Source: an uncultured Planctomyces sp. (lineage in GTDB: Bacteria > Planctomycetota > Planctomycetia > Planctomycetales > Planctomycetaceae). Taken from it: 48,261 nucleotides of DNA. The DNA lies in the NCBI GenBank assembly GCA_937904325.1, contig CALGTK010000029.1:1-48261 (forward strand), in the 5' to 3' direction. Shown here one piece after another: positions 9,565 to 18,560 of the stretch (positions within the stretch are counted from its first letter, which is position 1; the number at the start of each line of letters is the position of its first letter). The notes below the pieces were generated by a model. It saw nothing but the letters and a program-made list of their open reading frames with translations, was not told where the DNA came from and searched no databases. The position numbers and the translations under genes are program-made.

Positions 9565-10356
9565 ATGCTCGAATCCGAGGCGACGCAGTTCGACGCGTAT
9601 GAGGGCTTGATCCAGGTTGGGTCGGGCGTCCAGGAAAGCTTATCAGAAACGCATGGAGACGCAGTGGACAGTTCGTGGGATCAGAAACAGCAAGTGTCGG
9701 CACCAGTGGTCACCGAAATTGTACGATACCTCGCTAAACGGCCTGGGATCGGACCAGGCTCTCGTGTCCTCCTATGTGGCGTGCCGCACGCTGAGCTGAT
9801 TCAAGGGTTGACGAACCTTGGGCTGCTGGTCACCTGCACCGATGAAGAAAATGCCGACCTGCTGCAGGAAATGATTCCAGAAGCAGATTGTTGCGAAGGC
9901 AATCTGCCGCGTGAGCAGTTCGATCAGTCGGATTCCGGCTTTGACCTTGTGGTTGTTCGGGCTGCGGCAACGAATAACTGCGAAAGTGTGTTCTCAAGAC
10001 CTTACATGATGGAACTGGCCAGCCGTTTGGCCTGCGTTCAGCCGGGCGGCGTGCTCGTGCAACTTGGGGGAAGCTGTCCGGCCGAGGACACGGAGACGAC
10101 GCATCCTCGGCAGTGTTGTCTCAGGCAGCTCAACATGTTTCCCGGGCGAAGTTCAATTTGCACCTTCACCAGCCAGAGCAGGCTGAAATTCTATCGTAGA
10201 GCTGGACAGTTTGCGGTCTCGCTGAAGATTCCCAACAAGCGGTTGTCTCCGTTTGAATGGGACGTTCTGGCTATGAACGCTTCGCGGCGACTGCCAGCGG
10301 ACTGTTGCCAGACGTCGTCCAGCATCAGCAACACGGATGTTGCCCGCGCAGCTTAG
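9565..10356 (+). CDS. SAM-dependent methyltransferase-like protein
   Basis: A 263-residue protein with a Rossmann-like core. It has a motif I-like segment VLLCGVPHAELIQGL (about 73-87), an acidic residue after the second strand (CTDEEN), and a late FDLVVVRAA strand followed by VQPGGVLVQLGG, the usual order for class I methyltransferases. The glycine-rich loop is weaker than in active enzymes, so it may be a diverged or non-catalytic member. An in-frame TTG at 9526 would add 13 residues; I prefer the ATG at 9565. The substrate is unknown. It points away from xseB, and the 216 bp between them contains no gene. Confidence 0.65.
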   Translation: MLESEATQFDAYEGLIQVGSGVQESLSETHGDAVDSSWDQKQQVSAPVVTEIVRYLAKRPGIGPGSRVLLCGVPHAELIQGLTNLGLLVTCTDEENADLLQEMIPEADCCEGNLPREQFDQSDSGFDLVVVRAAATNNCESVFSRPYMMELASRLACVQPGGVLVQLGGSCPAEDTETTHPRQCCLRQLNMFPGRSSICTFTSQSRLKFYRRAGQFAVSLKIPNKRLSPFEWDVLAMNASRRLPADCCQTSSSISNTDVARAA

Positions 10357-10684
10357 ATCGATCACAGATGGATGCGTGCGTTTCGCAGCCGGAAAGCAGT
10401 ACTCAAGTTTCGACTACGCAGTCTGCACGCCGCAAACTCCGCCCACAGTGACGGCATTGGTCGGGCCGGACTGACTGGAATCTGCGGAATAATCCGCACT
10501 CATCGGACTCGCCGCGATCCGACTGCATCGAATTGTCCAGATTCGCCTCGCAATGAATCTTTGGCGCAGCAGGTTTACTCTTTTCGCAAGCGTTCTGTAT
10601 TGGATACGATCGATGCCTGTTGTTTCCGTTGTTGTCGAGCGGTGATAAGATCCGTCGATCTGTATCTGGAGAGAGTCTGTCTGT
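10357..10684. other. Intergenic stretch before the FHA gene
   Basis: These 328 bases hold short overlapping frames on both strands without recognisable protein character. I find no clear terminator or promoter. The only clear signal is a purine-rich GGAGAGAG about 10 bases before the FHA start codon at 10685. Confidence 0.5.
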
Positions 10685-11389
10685 ATGCCTGTGCGACTGG
10701 TACCCGTCTCATCTGGAAAGGCCATTAAGCTGGACAAACCTGTCCTGCTGATCGGTCGAAATCCGGACTGCGACGTGATCCTGAAGCAAAGTCGCAAGGT
10801 GTCACGAACTCACTGCCTGCTGGCATGCATTGAAAACACTATCATTGTACGGGATCTGGGCAGTACGAACGGAGTCTGGCTTAACAGCCAACGGGTCGAA
10901 AGAGAGTCGCAACTCCAAGTCGGTGATGAGCTTTCAATTGCAGACGTGCGATACAATCTGGTTAGAGTGGAAAAGAAGAATGGCCAGAGCGAACCGCCAA
11001 ACGCCGAAGTGCCACATGTAAGATCGCAGAACCAGAAAAGCGCAGGGCAAGCCACTTCGCCACGCAGCAGACCTAAGCAGGTTGACGCTGGACAGGCCGT
11101 TCCCGTTGCGATTCCCGATGAAGATGACAGCTTCATGGTCGAGGCTTCAGCACCTCGGCTGCCGCGAATTTCACCGGAAGCCATTCAGGCTGCGGCTGAT
11201 GACAGTGTTGGAGAAGTTCGTCGAAACAGCGATTCTGATTCCAATCCTGCACTACAGTTGGGCGACGATTCGGGATTCGATCTGCCCGAACCGTTAAACA
11301 TGGACGACGACTACGAAGCAGGCGTTGACGGGACTGCTGAGCCGAATGACAGTTCGTATGACGCACCGATTATTCCGTTGGACGATTGA
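10685..11389 (+). CDS. FHA-domain protein
   Basis: A 234-residue cytoplasmic protein. Residues about 1-95 form a forkhead-associated domain that binds phosphothreonine peptides. The conserved positions are present: LIGRNPDCDVIL (GR), SRTHC (Ser and His) and the NG in STNGVWLN. Residues about 96-234 are a low-complexity tail, at first basic and Gln-rich, then acidic with many Asp and Glu, and probably disordered. No kinase or phosphatase lies beside it, so the signalling partner is unknown. Confidence 0.9.
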   Translation: MPVRLVPVSSGKAIKLDKPVLLIGRNPDCDVILKQSRKVSRTHCLLACIENTIIVRDLGSTNGVWLNSQRVERESQLQVGDELSIADVRYNLVRVEKKNGQSEPPNAEVPHVRSQNQKSAGQATSPRSRPKQVDAGQAVPVAIPDEDDSFMVEASAPRLPRISPEAIQAAADDSVGEVRRNSDSDSNPALQLGDDSGFDLPEPLNMDDDYEAGVDGTAEPNDSSYDAPIIPLDD

Positions 11390-11492
11390 TTAGCCAGCGA
11401 AATTGCCAGTGCGGACGTAACCGGTATTTTATCCTGCACCCGGATTCTCAAATTCAGTATTCGAAAGGCGTACCCGATACGGAAATTATGAG

Positions 11493-11521
11493 TTATCTCA
11501 ATCTTCCGCAGCCCGTATAAT
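11493..11521 (+). promoter_or_regulatory. Possible sigma-70-type promoter upstream of the DUF1573 gene
   Basis: A perfect TATAAT at 11516-11521 is preceded by a TTATCT at 11493-11498 with a 17-base spacer. The -35 half matches the consensus at only three of six positions. It would give a leader of roughly 135 bases for the gene starting at 11663. This rests on motif and spacing alone. Confidence 0.3.
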
Positions 11522-11662
11522 GTGCCGCCTTACTTCTACGCGGAATCCAGCTTTGTTTATTGGTCGATTGACCATACTTATCAAGATTCGTTTCGAGTAT
11601 TTAAAAATGAGTCGCCCGGCTGACGGTATTCGGCAAACCGGTATGATTCAACGGAGTTCACC

Positions 11663-12898
11663 ATGCGTCCTGGACCTGTAGCCGTCGCAATCCTCTCATT
11701 GGTCCTTTCGATCATGGGGGTTGTCTGGTTGACACAGAGCCTCGTCAAATCTGTTGTCGTGTCAGGGCAGCCACCGACGCTGAAGATCGAAGATCAGCCG
11801 GATTTTCCGAAACCGGCGGAAACCGGCCCGCACCCAAAGGTGAATTTCGAAGAGACCAGGTTTGATTTCGGCACTCGCCCAAGGTACTCCAAGGGAGCCT
11901 ATAAGTTTGTCGTCACCAACAACGGGGAAGCACCGCTTAAACTCAAGACAGGACGCACAACCTGCCAATGCACATTGGGAGAACTTGGTCAGAACACGGT
12001 GGCTCCTGGCGAGTCGACAACGATCGAATTGAGCTGGGAAATCAAACAGCCTGGGCCAGGATTTCAACACTCCGCACAGATTCACACAAACGACCCGGCA
12101 AACCCGATTCAAACGCTGGTTATCAAAGGGTTCATCGGAGCCGACCTTGCCGTGTGGCCAGAAGGTCGCTGGTCGCTCGGCTCGATGAAGGTCGACGGTG
12201 ATGCAAAAGTGGATGGTTTTGTCTACTCACAGATATCTGAGAATCTGAAAGTAACGAAGATTGAGTGCAGCCATCCGGGACTGAAGTTCGAGATTAATCC
12301 TTTAAGTGTCGAAGATCTGGTTACACTTCAGGCAAAGTTAACAAATGAATCTGCCGAGCCGCCTGACCCACACGGGGGAGATGCTCCGCCAAAAATTCCG
12401 GATGTTAATGCGGGCGCTCGGATTACTGTGAACGCGAACAATCAGATTCCTGCTGGCCAGTTTTCGATTCCGGTGACGATTCACACCAATATGGAAGAGA
12501 CGCCCACGCTGTCGATCGCAGTCAGCGGAGTTCGGCCAGGCCCGTTTCAGCTCTTTCCGCTGCCAGGCACGATCTACCGCCACGGGAGAATGTTGATTGA
12601 TGCTGGTGCGATCTCGGCTTCGAAAGCCCACACTGCAGGGTTGCTGGTTATCTGCCGCGGCTTCGATGACGAGTTGAAGCTGAAGGAGGTTGTCGCCGAT
12701 CCAAGCTGGATAAAAGTCGAACTGGAACCTGCGCCTGGCGACGGTGAAATTCGTCGATATCGTCTGCTGCTGAAGTTTCCAGCAGGACTGCCTGCGGTCT
12801 TCAGGACGATGGCCAATCCTGCAACGTTGAAGTTGCGGACGAATCACCCTGATGCAGAGAGTCTTAACCTGAAAGCCACGTTCGTCGTCGAGGGATAA
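11663..12898 (+). CDS. Secreted/anchored DUF1573 domain protein
   Basis: A 411-residue protein with an N-terminal membrane helix (about 5-28), so exported or anchored. Residues about 50-155 form a DUF1573 domain, seen as FDFGTRPRYSKGAYKFVV, GRTTCQCTLGEL and the SWEIKQPGPGF strand. The remainder is beta-rich and resembles further immunoglobulin-like domains. A GGAG lies 8 bases before the ATG. The stop is 2 bases from the start of the next gene, so the two are very likely translationally coupled. The biochemical role of DUF1573 is not established. Confidence 0.88.
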   Translation: MRPGPVAVAILSLVLSIMGVVWLTQSLVKSVVVSGQPPTLKIEDQPDFPKPAETGPHPKVNFEETRFDFGTRPRYSKGAYKFVVTNNGEAPLKLKTGRTTCQCTLGELGQNTVAPGESTTIELSWEIKQPGPGFQHSAQIHTNDPANPIQTLVIKGFIGADLAVWPEGRWSLGSMKVDGDAKVDGFVYSQISENLKVTKIECSHPGLKFEINPLSVEDLVTLQAKLTNESAEPPDPHGGDAPPKIPDVNAGARITVNANNQIPAGQFSIPVTIHTNMEETPTLSIAVSGVRPGPFQLFPLPGTIYRHGRMLIDAGAISASKAHTAGLLVICRGFDDELKLKEVVADPSWIKVELEPAPGDGEIRRYRLLLKFPAGLPAVFRTMANPATLKLRTNHPDAESLNLKATFVVEG

Positions 12899-12900
12899 TC

Positions 12901-14529
12901 ATGCGCGCGAGTTCATGGATCGGACTTTCTGCAGCGATCGTTCTTGGGATCTGTTTCACGGGATGTTCCGATAAAGCCGAGCAAGGTGGCACAGGCACAA
13001 GCCCGGTATATCCATCCAATGATGCTGTTTCTGAGACCGCTAACATCGAGCCCTCATCAGTTGATACTGAGCTGGTTGGGGCCGATTCGGCCGAAGAGTA
13101 CGACGGCGAAGCAGCGTCCGGTGATGACCATTCGTCTGAGAACTCCAACCCGGCTTTCGGGCCGTATTGCGATGGTTGGGAAACTCCGGCAGCGATCTTC
13201 GCGGCGACGGGCCAGATGCACGGCTACTTCGAACCATGCGGCTGTTCAGATCCGCAATACGGTGGAGTGTCTCGTCGAGCAGAACTCTTGCGGCAACTTG
13301 AAGAACGCAAGTGGCCGACGATTCCTGTCGATCTCGGCGGAACGATGAAGCGAGTCCGGCAGCAAAGTCAGTTCAAATTCCAAACGTTGCTCGCCGCGTT
13401 AAAGGACATGAAGTATCGGGCGTTGGCTCTCGGCACGGAAGAACTTCAGTTGGGCGCCGGCTGGCTGCTTTCTCAACATGTGCCGCACGACTCCGATCCG
13501 GAGTTATCCTTGTCGTTTCTGGCGGCCAACGTTGTTCTGTTCGGAACGGCAGAGCTCGGCACGCCGGTGCATTATCGAATCGTTCAGGCAGGTGATCGGA
13601 AGATTGGTCTGTCCGCGATCTACGATCCGAAACTGCTCGATGGCAGCGTCAATCTCGATCCTGATACCGTGCAGGTGCTCGATCCTGTCGAGCCGCTGAA
13701 AAAAGCGATCGCGGCATTGCAGGCTGAGAAGGTCGATCTGATCGTCCTGCTGTCGCACTCGCGGCTGGCAACGTCGCAAGAGCTTGCGAAGCAGTTTCCC
13801 GAGATCCCGTTGATCATCAGTACGGGCCCGATCGAAGAACCGCTCACCGATAATCCACTGAAAATTGGTGAGACGACACTCGTCACCGTCGGCCACAAAG
13901 GAAAGCATGCAGGATTGGTTGGCTGGTATCCCGCCGCGACGGGTGACCAGTTCAAGTTTGACCTGGTCAAGCTCGACGGGAAACGGTTTAAAGACGACAC
14001 GCGCATGATCGAGCACATGAAGTTTTACCAGGAGATGCTGAAGGACTCGCAGTTGGCCGAAACTGAACCAGCGCTGCAGCATCCCAGCGGCGCGAAATAC
14101 GTTGGTGCCGAAAAGTGCGGCGAGTGCCATACCAAAGCGTTCACCAAATGGAGCGAAACCGGACATGCCTCAGCGTTCGACAGTCTCCGTAAAGGTCGTC
14201 GAGGAATTCCGCGAATGTTTGACCCCGAATGTCTCTCCTGCCATGTCACTGGCTGGCATCCTCAGCAGGCCCTGCGATACGACTCAGGATACATCAACGA
14301 AAAAATGTCCGCTCATCTGCTCGGCAACCAGTGCGAAAATTGCCACGGCCCAGGTAGCAAGCATATCGAACTGATCGAGAACGATGATATTGAAGCCGCT
14401 CGCAAACTAGTGAAAGTAACGCAGAAGCAGGCTCAAACATTCTGCTACAACTGCCACGACCTCGACAACAGCCCACACTTCGTCTTCGATGAATATTGGC
14501 CGAAAGTCGCACATCCTGGCCTCGATTGA
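12901..14529 (+). CDS. Lipoprotein with 5'-nucleotidase-like domain fused to a tetraheme cytochrome c
   Basis: A 542-residue protein with a lipobox-like signal ending at C22 (ICFTGC), so probably a lipoprotein. Residues about 97-380 resemble the N-terminal domain of UshA/5'-nucleotidase-type metallophosphatases: an ATGQMHGYFEPCGC segment, then IVLLSHSRL, then GPIEEPL. The classic metal ligands are incomplete, and a CGC motif at 113-115 replaces the usual first metal site. Residues about 396-530 carry four CxxCH heme sites (406-410, 444-448, 478-482, 515-519), as in cytochrome c554-type modules. It is coupled to the DUF1573 gene. A periplasmic electron-transfer role is inferred; the substrate is unknown. 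Confidence 0.88.
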   Translation: MRASSWIGLSAAIVLGICFTGCSDKAEQGGTGTSPVYPSNDAVSETANIEPSSVDTELVGADSAEEYDGEAASGDDHSSENSNPAFGPYCDGWETPAAIFAATGQMHGYFEPCGCSDPQYGGVSRRAELLRQLEERKWPTIPVDLGGTMKRVRQQSQFKFQTLLAALKDMKYRALALGTEELQLGAGWLLSQHVPHDSDPELSLSFLAANVVLFGTAELGTPVHYRIVQAGDRKIGLSAIYDPKLLDGSVNLDPDTVQVLDPVEPLKKAIAALQAEKVDLIVLLSHSRLATSQELAKQFPEIPLIISTGPIEEPLTDNPLKIGETTLVTVGHKGKHAGLVGWYPAATGDQFKFDLVKLDGKRFKDDTRMIEHMKFYQEMLKDSQLAETEPALQHPSGAKYVGAEKCGECHTKAFTKWSETGHASAFDSLRKGRRGIPRMFDPECLSCHVTGWHPQQALRYDSGYINEKMSAHLLGNQCENCHGPGSKHIELIENDDIEAARKLVKVTQKQAQTFCYNCHDLDNSPHFVFDEYWPKVAHPGLD

Positions 14530-14568
14530 TCGTCGATTGGCCACATCTGTTTTACGCGACACCTACAC

Positions 14569-15876
14569 ATGGACGCGTTCTGGTTGAGCGACATGACACC
14601 AACAAAAAAGACCGACGACAACCTGACAGCAACGTCACAGGTTGACCTGCAAGAGTTGTTCCCTGCACTGCGTCTGCTTCGCGCATCCGGGCTAGCGATT
14701 GATCCACGTAAGATGTTGCTCGGCGGTGTGGCATTAGTGCTTCTGGTATCTGGCGACTGGCTGATCGCGTTCTTGCCGTTTGCACCAGGTGAGGACTTAA
14801 TACATGGTGCAATCAGAAACGAATCCTCTGCCGTCGCGAGATTACTGGGTTGTGCCGGTTTCACTGCCCGTCAGCAGTTCGACTCCTGGCTGTCGTGGGA
14901 TGCTGCAGCGTTTGCACTGCTCACGCCCGTTCGCACACTCATCGAACCTGCGCGAGTAATCTTTCAGACAGGTCAGTCGTGGTCAACGTTAGCGTTTGCG
15001 TGGACACAATTCATTTGGGCGCTCATCGTGTGGTCGCTCGTCGGCGGGGCACTCTGTCGAATGAACGCTTTACAGTTTGCTCGTCGAAAGCGAATTGGAA
15101 TACGGGCTGCATTTGTATTTTCACGTCGACAATTTACGGGCTATCTCGTAGCTGCACTCGTCCCGTTAAGCGCCGCAGTAATCCTGTTAGGGGTTCACTG
15201 GCTGCTGCGTTATTTGGATTCGCTAGCGCCCTCGGTTAATGGCGTCGTTCTGGGACTGGGTTGGTTTTTTGTCCTGTTCACCAGCTTCTTAATGGGGGTA
15301 CTGTTATTGGGGCTCATCATTGGATGGCCACTCATGATTGCCGCCATCAGTTCTGAAGATAGCGACGGATTCGACGGACTCAGTCGATCATTCGGATATC
15401 TTTTTGACCGACCCTGGCAAGCGTCGGTGTTCGCGATTTCATCTTTGCCTGTTTTTATGGCGAGCCGAATACTTGTCGCCACATTGATTGGTTTAACGGT
15501 CTCGCTCGCTGCTAACGTTGTCGATCAAGAAGAAGACTCAAAAATGCTGGATGTTCGTCTTGCGATTCCGTTATTGAACAGTCCTGCCGGAGATGTTGCG
15601 GACCAAATGGAGCGGACGCTTTCCGGCGAATCCTGTATTTCCCTTTCTGGATCGATGCAGGAATTTGCGATCTTCGCTTGGACATGTATTCCGGCGTTGC
15701 TTTACGTAGGCTTCGGCCCGTCGTTTTTCTGGTCGGCAACAACGGTCAGCTATTTTCTTCTGAGGCAATCTGACGACGGAACGCCGTTGGATTCTGTCGT
15801 GGACTGGCCTGAGACACAGGGCACCAGAAGCTCCGACAGCAACGGGCACCGCTCCCATCGAAACTCCACCGGATAA
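14569..15876 (+). CDS. Polytopic membrane protein of unknown function
   Basis: A 435-residue integral membrane protein that I do not recognise. Hydrophobic segments lie at about 47-68, 143-163, 187-212, 222-255 (probably two helices), 283-310 and 367-400, with a soluble N-terminus of about 45 residues and a hydrophilic C-terminal tail. An in-frame ATG at 14593 could be the true start, since the first eight residues look unlike a natural N-terminus. It starts 39 bp after the cytochrome gene on the same strand and may belong to the same transcript. No catalytic motif is visible. Confidence 0.8.
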   Translation: MDAFWLSDMTPTKKTDDNLTATSQVDLQELFPALRLLRASGLAIDPRKMLLGGVALVLLVSGDWLIAFLPFAPGEDLIHGAIRNESSAVARLLGCAGFTARQQFDSWLSWDAAAFALLTPVRTLIEPARVIFQTGQSWSTLAFAWTQFIWALIVWSLVGGALCRMNALQFARRKRIGIRAAFVFSRRQFTGYLVAALVPLSAAVILLGVHWLLRYLDSLAPSVNGVVLGLGWFFVLFTSFLMGVLLLGLIIGWPLMIAAISSEDSDGFDGLSRSFGYLFDRPWQASVFAISSLPVFMASRILVATLIGLTVSLAANVVDQEEDSKMLDVRLAIPLLNSPAGDVADQMERTLSGESCISLSGSMQEFAIFAWTCIPALLYVGFGPSFFWSATTVSYFLLRQSDDGTPLDSVVDWPETQGTRSSDSNGHRSHRNSTG

Positions 15877-15911
15877 CGAGGCCTGATGTTTCGGAACGTC
15901 GCCTGTAGGAA

Positions 15912-16976
15912 TCAGTTGGCCTGTTTGCCGCGGTCGACCAGCAGGATCCCGAACATTGTCAGTACGCAGCCTGTCACGAGTGGCGATGTCACCGGTTCGG
16001 CAAACAGCAGGACGCCACCGATCGCGCACATGGCGTTCTGTGATGCATTCAGGATGTTGAGAAATGTCACAGGAATTCTCTTCAAGGAACCCGCAACGGC
16101 GAAGAAAGCGGCGGCGTTCATAACTCCGGCGCCGATGATTGCCGGCCAGTGGCCTTCAGATAGTTTGAAGAGCTTTTCAGAGCCATCCATAAGGAAGGCG
16201 TGAGCGGTCATCGTGACAGCTCCGGTTGTACTGAGGACAACCAGCGATGACGGAATCGTCAACGTACCAGTGACGAGTTGCCGCACTACGACGCCGGTTG
16301 CTCCGTACGCGATTCCTGATATCGCAGCGGACAGGATCGCGAGCGCCGTCGTCTGCCACGAAGCAGCATGTCCCATTGATGTTGTTGCCGAGCCGGCTCC
16401 ACTGCTCAGCACGCCCACTGCGACGATCAAGATTCCGATTGCCCCCATTGTTTTCGGGGTGATCTCTTCGCCACAGACAAGCCGCGACATCCAGGCTCCT
16501 GCGATGATCAACATCGAAAAACAGACCGGGACGGTGATGGCCAGTCCGCCGATGCTCAGCGACCACTGAAACATGAAGTTTCCAGCGTACTGCATGATCA
16601 GCCCGACAAGGATCAATCGCCAGATCATTCGCCCAGGCGGAAGTCCCGGTTCGCCTCTTGACCACTGGACGAAGATCATGAACCAGGCGATCAACGCAGC
16701 CGGGATTGCTTTGTTCGCGGTGACCCAAACTGCCCAACCGGGATCGTTCGGAATCGCCAGTTGGCGTAAGGCAAGATTGGCTCCGGAGTAGCCGACCGCG
16801 GCGCAAATTCCGAGCAGAATTCCCATTCTCAGCTCGTCATCGACTCGACGTGTCTTATTTTCAGGTTGAGTGTCGTCCGTAGTAGTTGTCGATGAGCTAT
16901 GTGATTGGGCACTGGAGCGGTCGTCCTGGCCGCTATCCGAATCGCAATTCTGATTGATGGCCTCATCGTCGGGCAT
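15912..16976 (-). CDS. EamA/DMT-family transporter
   Basis: A 354-residue drug/metabolite-transporter superfamily protein with about ten membrane helices arranged as two EamA repeats; the second ends in ANSPLV-like VTSPLVTGCVLTMFGILLV. The first 55 residues are hydrophilic and Ser/Thr/Asp-rich, which is unusual for the family. The open frame extends to 17132, but that part has no membrane or family character and would run through the divergent gene's start, so I choose the ATG at 16976. Substrate unknown. It diverges from the methyltransferase at 17170, with 193 bp for the two promoters. Confidence 0.87.
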   Translation of the reverse strand: MPDDEAINQNCDSDSGQDDRSSAQSHSSSTTTTDDTQPENKTRRVDDELRMGILLGICAAVGYSGANLALRQLAIPNDPGWAVWVTANKAIPAALIAWFMIFVQWSRGEPGLPPGRMIWRLILVGLIMQYAGNFMFQWSLSIGGLAITVPVCFSMLIIAGAWMSRLVCGEEITPKTMGAIGILIVAVGVLSSGAGSATTSMGHAASWQTTALAILSAAISGIAYGATGVVVRQLVTGTLTIPSSLVVLSTTGAVTMTAHAFLMDGSEKLFKLSEGHWPAIIGAGVMNAAAFFAVAGSLKRIPVTFLNILNASQNAMCAIGGVLLFAEPVTSPLVTGCVLTMFGILLVDRGKQAN

Positions 16977-17169
16977 TAACGGCTGATCCAGCGCAAATAG
17001 TTGGGTAAGGTCCGCACTGCACGGAGCGGAGCGACGACAAGACGCGGACATATCATCTGCGATTAATGTTCGACGACAAAGTATCAGAGCAGATTCAGAC
17101 ACGTCTGAAAACCTTCGCGACGTGCAGAACAAACAACTGACTCGGTCGTGTGGAGTTACGAGGGCGAAA

Positions 17170-17766
17170 ATGGATCGAACGCAGCACTGGAATCAGCGAT
17201 ACGAAACCGGCAGCACTCCCTGGGACAGCGGCTTGCCTTCGGCAGAACTTCGCCGCGTCATCGAAGAGTCAGGTATTCAGCCGTGTCGTGTGCTGGAACT
17301 CGGATGTGGCACAGGCACCAACGCAATCCTGCTTGCCGAGCTTGGCTTCGAAGTCACTGCGGTCGATCTCTCGCCTCTGGCGATTGAACAGGCCGAACGA
17401 AAAGCCGCTAAAGCGTGTGTCGATGTTGCCTGGCTCTGCGGGGACGTTTGCTCGATCGAACAACCGTCTGAACTGTTCCCGCTCGTCTTTGACCGAGGCT
17501 GTTTTCACTGCATTCGTCGAGACGTTACCGTCTGTGCGATTCTGCAAACTCTTGAACGAGTGACCGCGGCGGGTTCGCAACTAATTGTTTTCACCGGCAA
17601 CGCTAACGAGAAACGGGAGCATGGCCCACCGGGCCTCTTTGAAAAGGACATTCGATCTGACCTTGGCGGGCTGTTCGAAATCAACCACCTTCGGCCGTTC
17701 TACTTTGAGGATGCTGGTGGCGAACAAGGACCGCTCGGCTGGAGTTGCCAGGCGACTAGGCGATAG
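17170..17766 (+). CDS. Class I SAM-dependent methyltransferase (thiopurine/tellurite type)
   Basis: A 198-residue methyltransferase. An N-terminal HWNQRYETGSTPWDSG segment is typical of the TPMT/TehB-like group. Motif I is VLELGCGTGTNA (about 37-48), with an acidic residue ending the next strand (TAVDLSP) and a late FDRGCFHCI strand. The frame opens at 17122, but the family N-terminus begins at the ATG at 17170. It may methylate a small thiol, selenium or tellurium compound, which is inference from the subgroup. It precedes a second methyltransferase on the same strand. Confidence 0.88.
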   Translation: MDRTQHWNQRYETGSTPWDSGLPSAELRRVIEESGIQPCRVLELGCGTGTNAILLAELGFEVTAVDLSPLAIEQAERKAAKACVDVAWLCGDVCSIEQPSELFPLVFDRGCFHCIRRDVTVCAILQTLERVTAAGSQLIVFTGNANEKREHGPPGLFEKDIRSDLGGLFEINHLRPFYFEDAGGEQGPLGWSCQATRR

Positions 17767-17851
17767 TTCGTCGTCGTGTTTCCGGTGGTTTCCTGCGGAG
17801 TCTGTCCCCTCTTAGAATGTCGCCTTTCAACGCGGTGGTGGAGCATTCTCT

Positions 17852-18484
17852 GTGGCATTGATCGATCTCGACATAACGATTGAACGTGGGCGAATTCCCG
17901 ACTCGATCGAAAAATTTCTGCACGAAGCAAACCTTCGAACGGAAGACTACCTCAATCACAGTCGAGTCCGACCCGGCAGTTTTGTGCCGTCGGACTTTGT
18001 CGTCGCTTACTACGCACTCAAGACGGTGATTCACCAGAACCTCGCACCAGGCCGACTGTTTTGCGAATGGGGCAGTGGTTTTGGAGTGGTCGCCTCACTG
18101 GCTTCGCAGCTCGGATTTGATGCGTGCGGCATCGAGATTGAAGAAACGCTGGTCGACGCAGCTCGCGATCTGGCAGATGCTCATTATCTGGACGTCGAGT
18201 TTGCTGAAGGCAGCTACATTCCGGAAGGTGCCGATGAAGCTTCTGGTGGAGATCAGGATCGCGAGGGCTTCGTCTGGGATGTCGAAGGCAACGACGCTTA
18301 CGACGAGTTACAAATTGGGCCGGACGAATTCGACGTCGTCTTCTGTTACCCGTGGCCGAGTGAAGAAGAAGCGACGGGGCGACTGTTCGACTATTGTGCG
18401 TCCGAAGGGGCGTTGCTTCTGACTTACACTCAACTGGACGACATTCGGATCCGCCGTAAAGCAGGTGATCCGGAAGATCGGTAA
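17852..18484 (+). CDS. Class I SAM-dependent methyltransferase
   Basis: A 210-residue protein starting with GTG. The motif I-like segment FCEWGSGFGVVASLA (about 70-84) and the following GIEIEETLVDAA strand are a class I methyltransferase fold, close to the PrmA/DOT1-like type. A glutamate replaces the more common Asp before the glycine loop. A Glu/Asp-rich insertion lies at about 124-155, before FDVVFCYPWP, which occupies the motif IV position. The substrate is unknown. It sits 85 bp after another methyltransferase and 76 bp before fmt, all on the plus strand. Confidence 0.8.
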   Translation: MALIDLDITIERGRIPDSIEKFLHEANLRTEDYLNHSRVRPGSFVPSDFVVAYYALKTVIHQNLAPGRLFCEWGSGFGVVASLASQLGFDACGIEIEETLVDAARDLADAHYLDVEFAEGSYIPEGADEASGGDQDREGFVWDVEGNDAYDELQIGPDEFDVVFCYPWPSEEEATGRLFDYCASEGALLLTYTQLDDIRIRRKAGDPEDR

Positions 18485-18560
18485 CAGCAGTTCAGGATCG
18501 TCTACCCGGCCGTTTGAAAATTACATCTCCCTCGAATTCGTGTTATGAAGGAAACGTTGC

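Noticed and set aside
16977-17132. N-terminal extension of the EamA transporter to 17132
   Set aside because: The extra 52 residues are Cys/Ser/Arg-rich, lack homology-like character and would remove the intergenic promoter space of the divergent methyltransferase.
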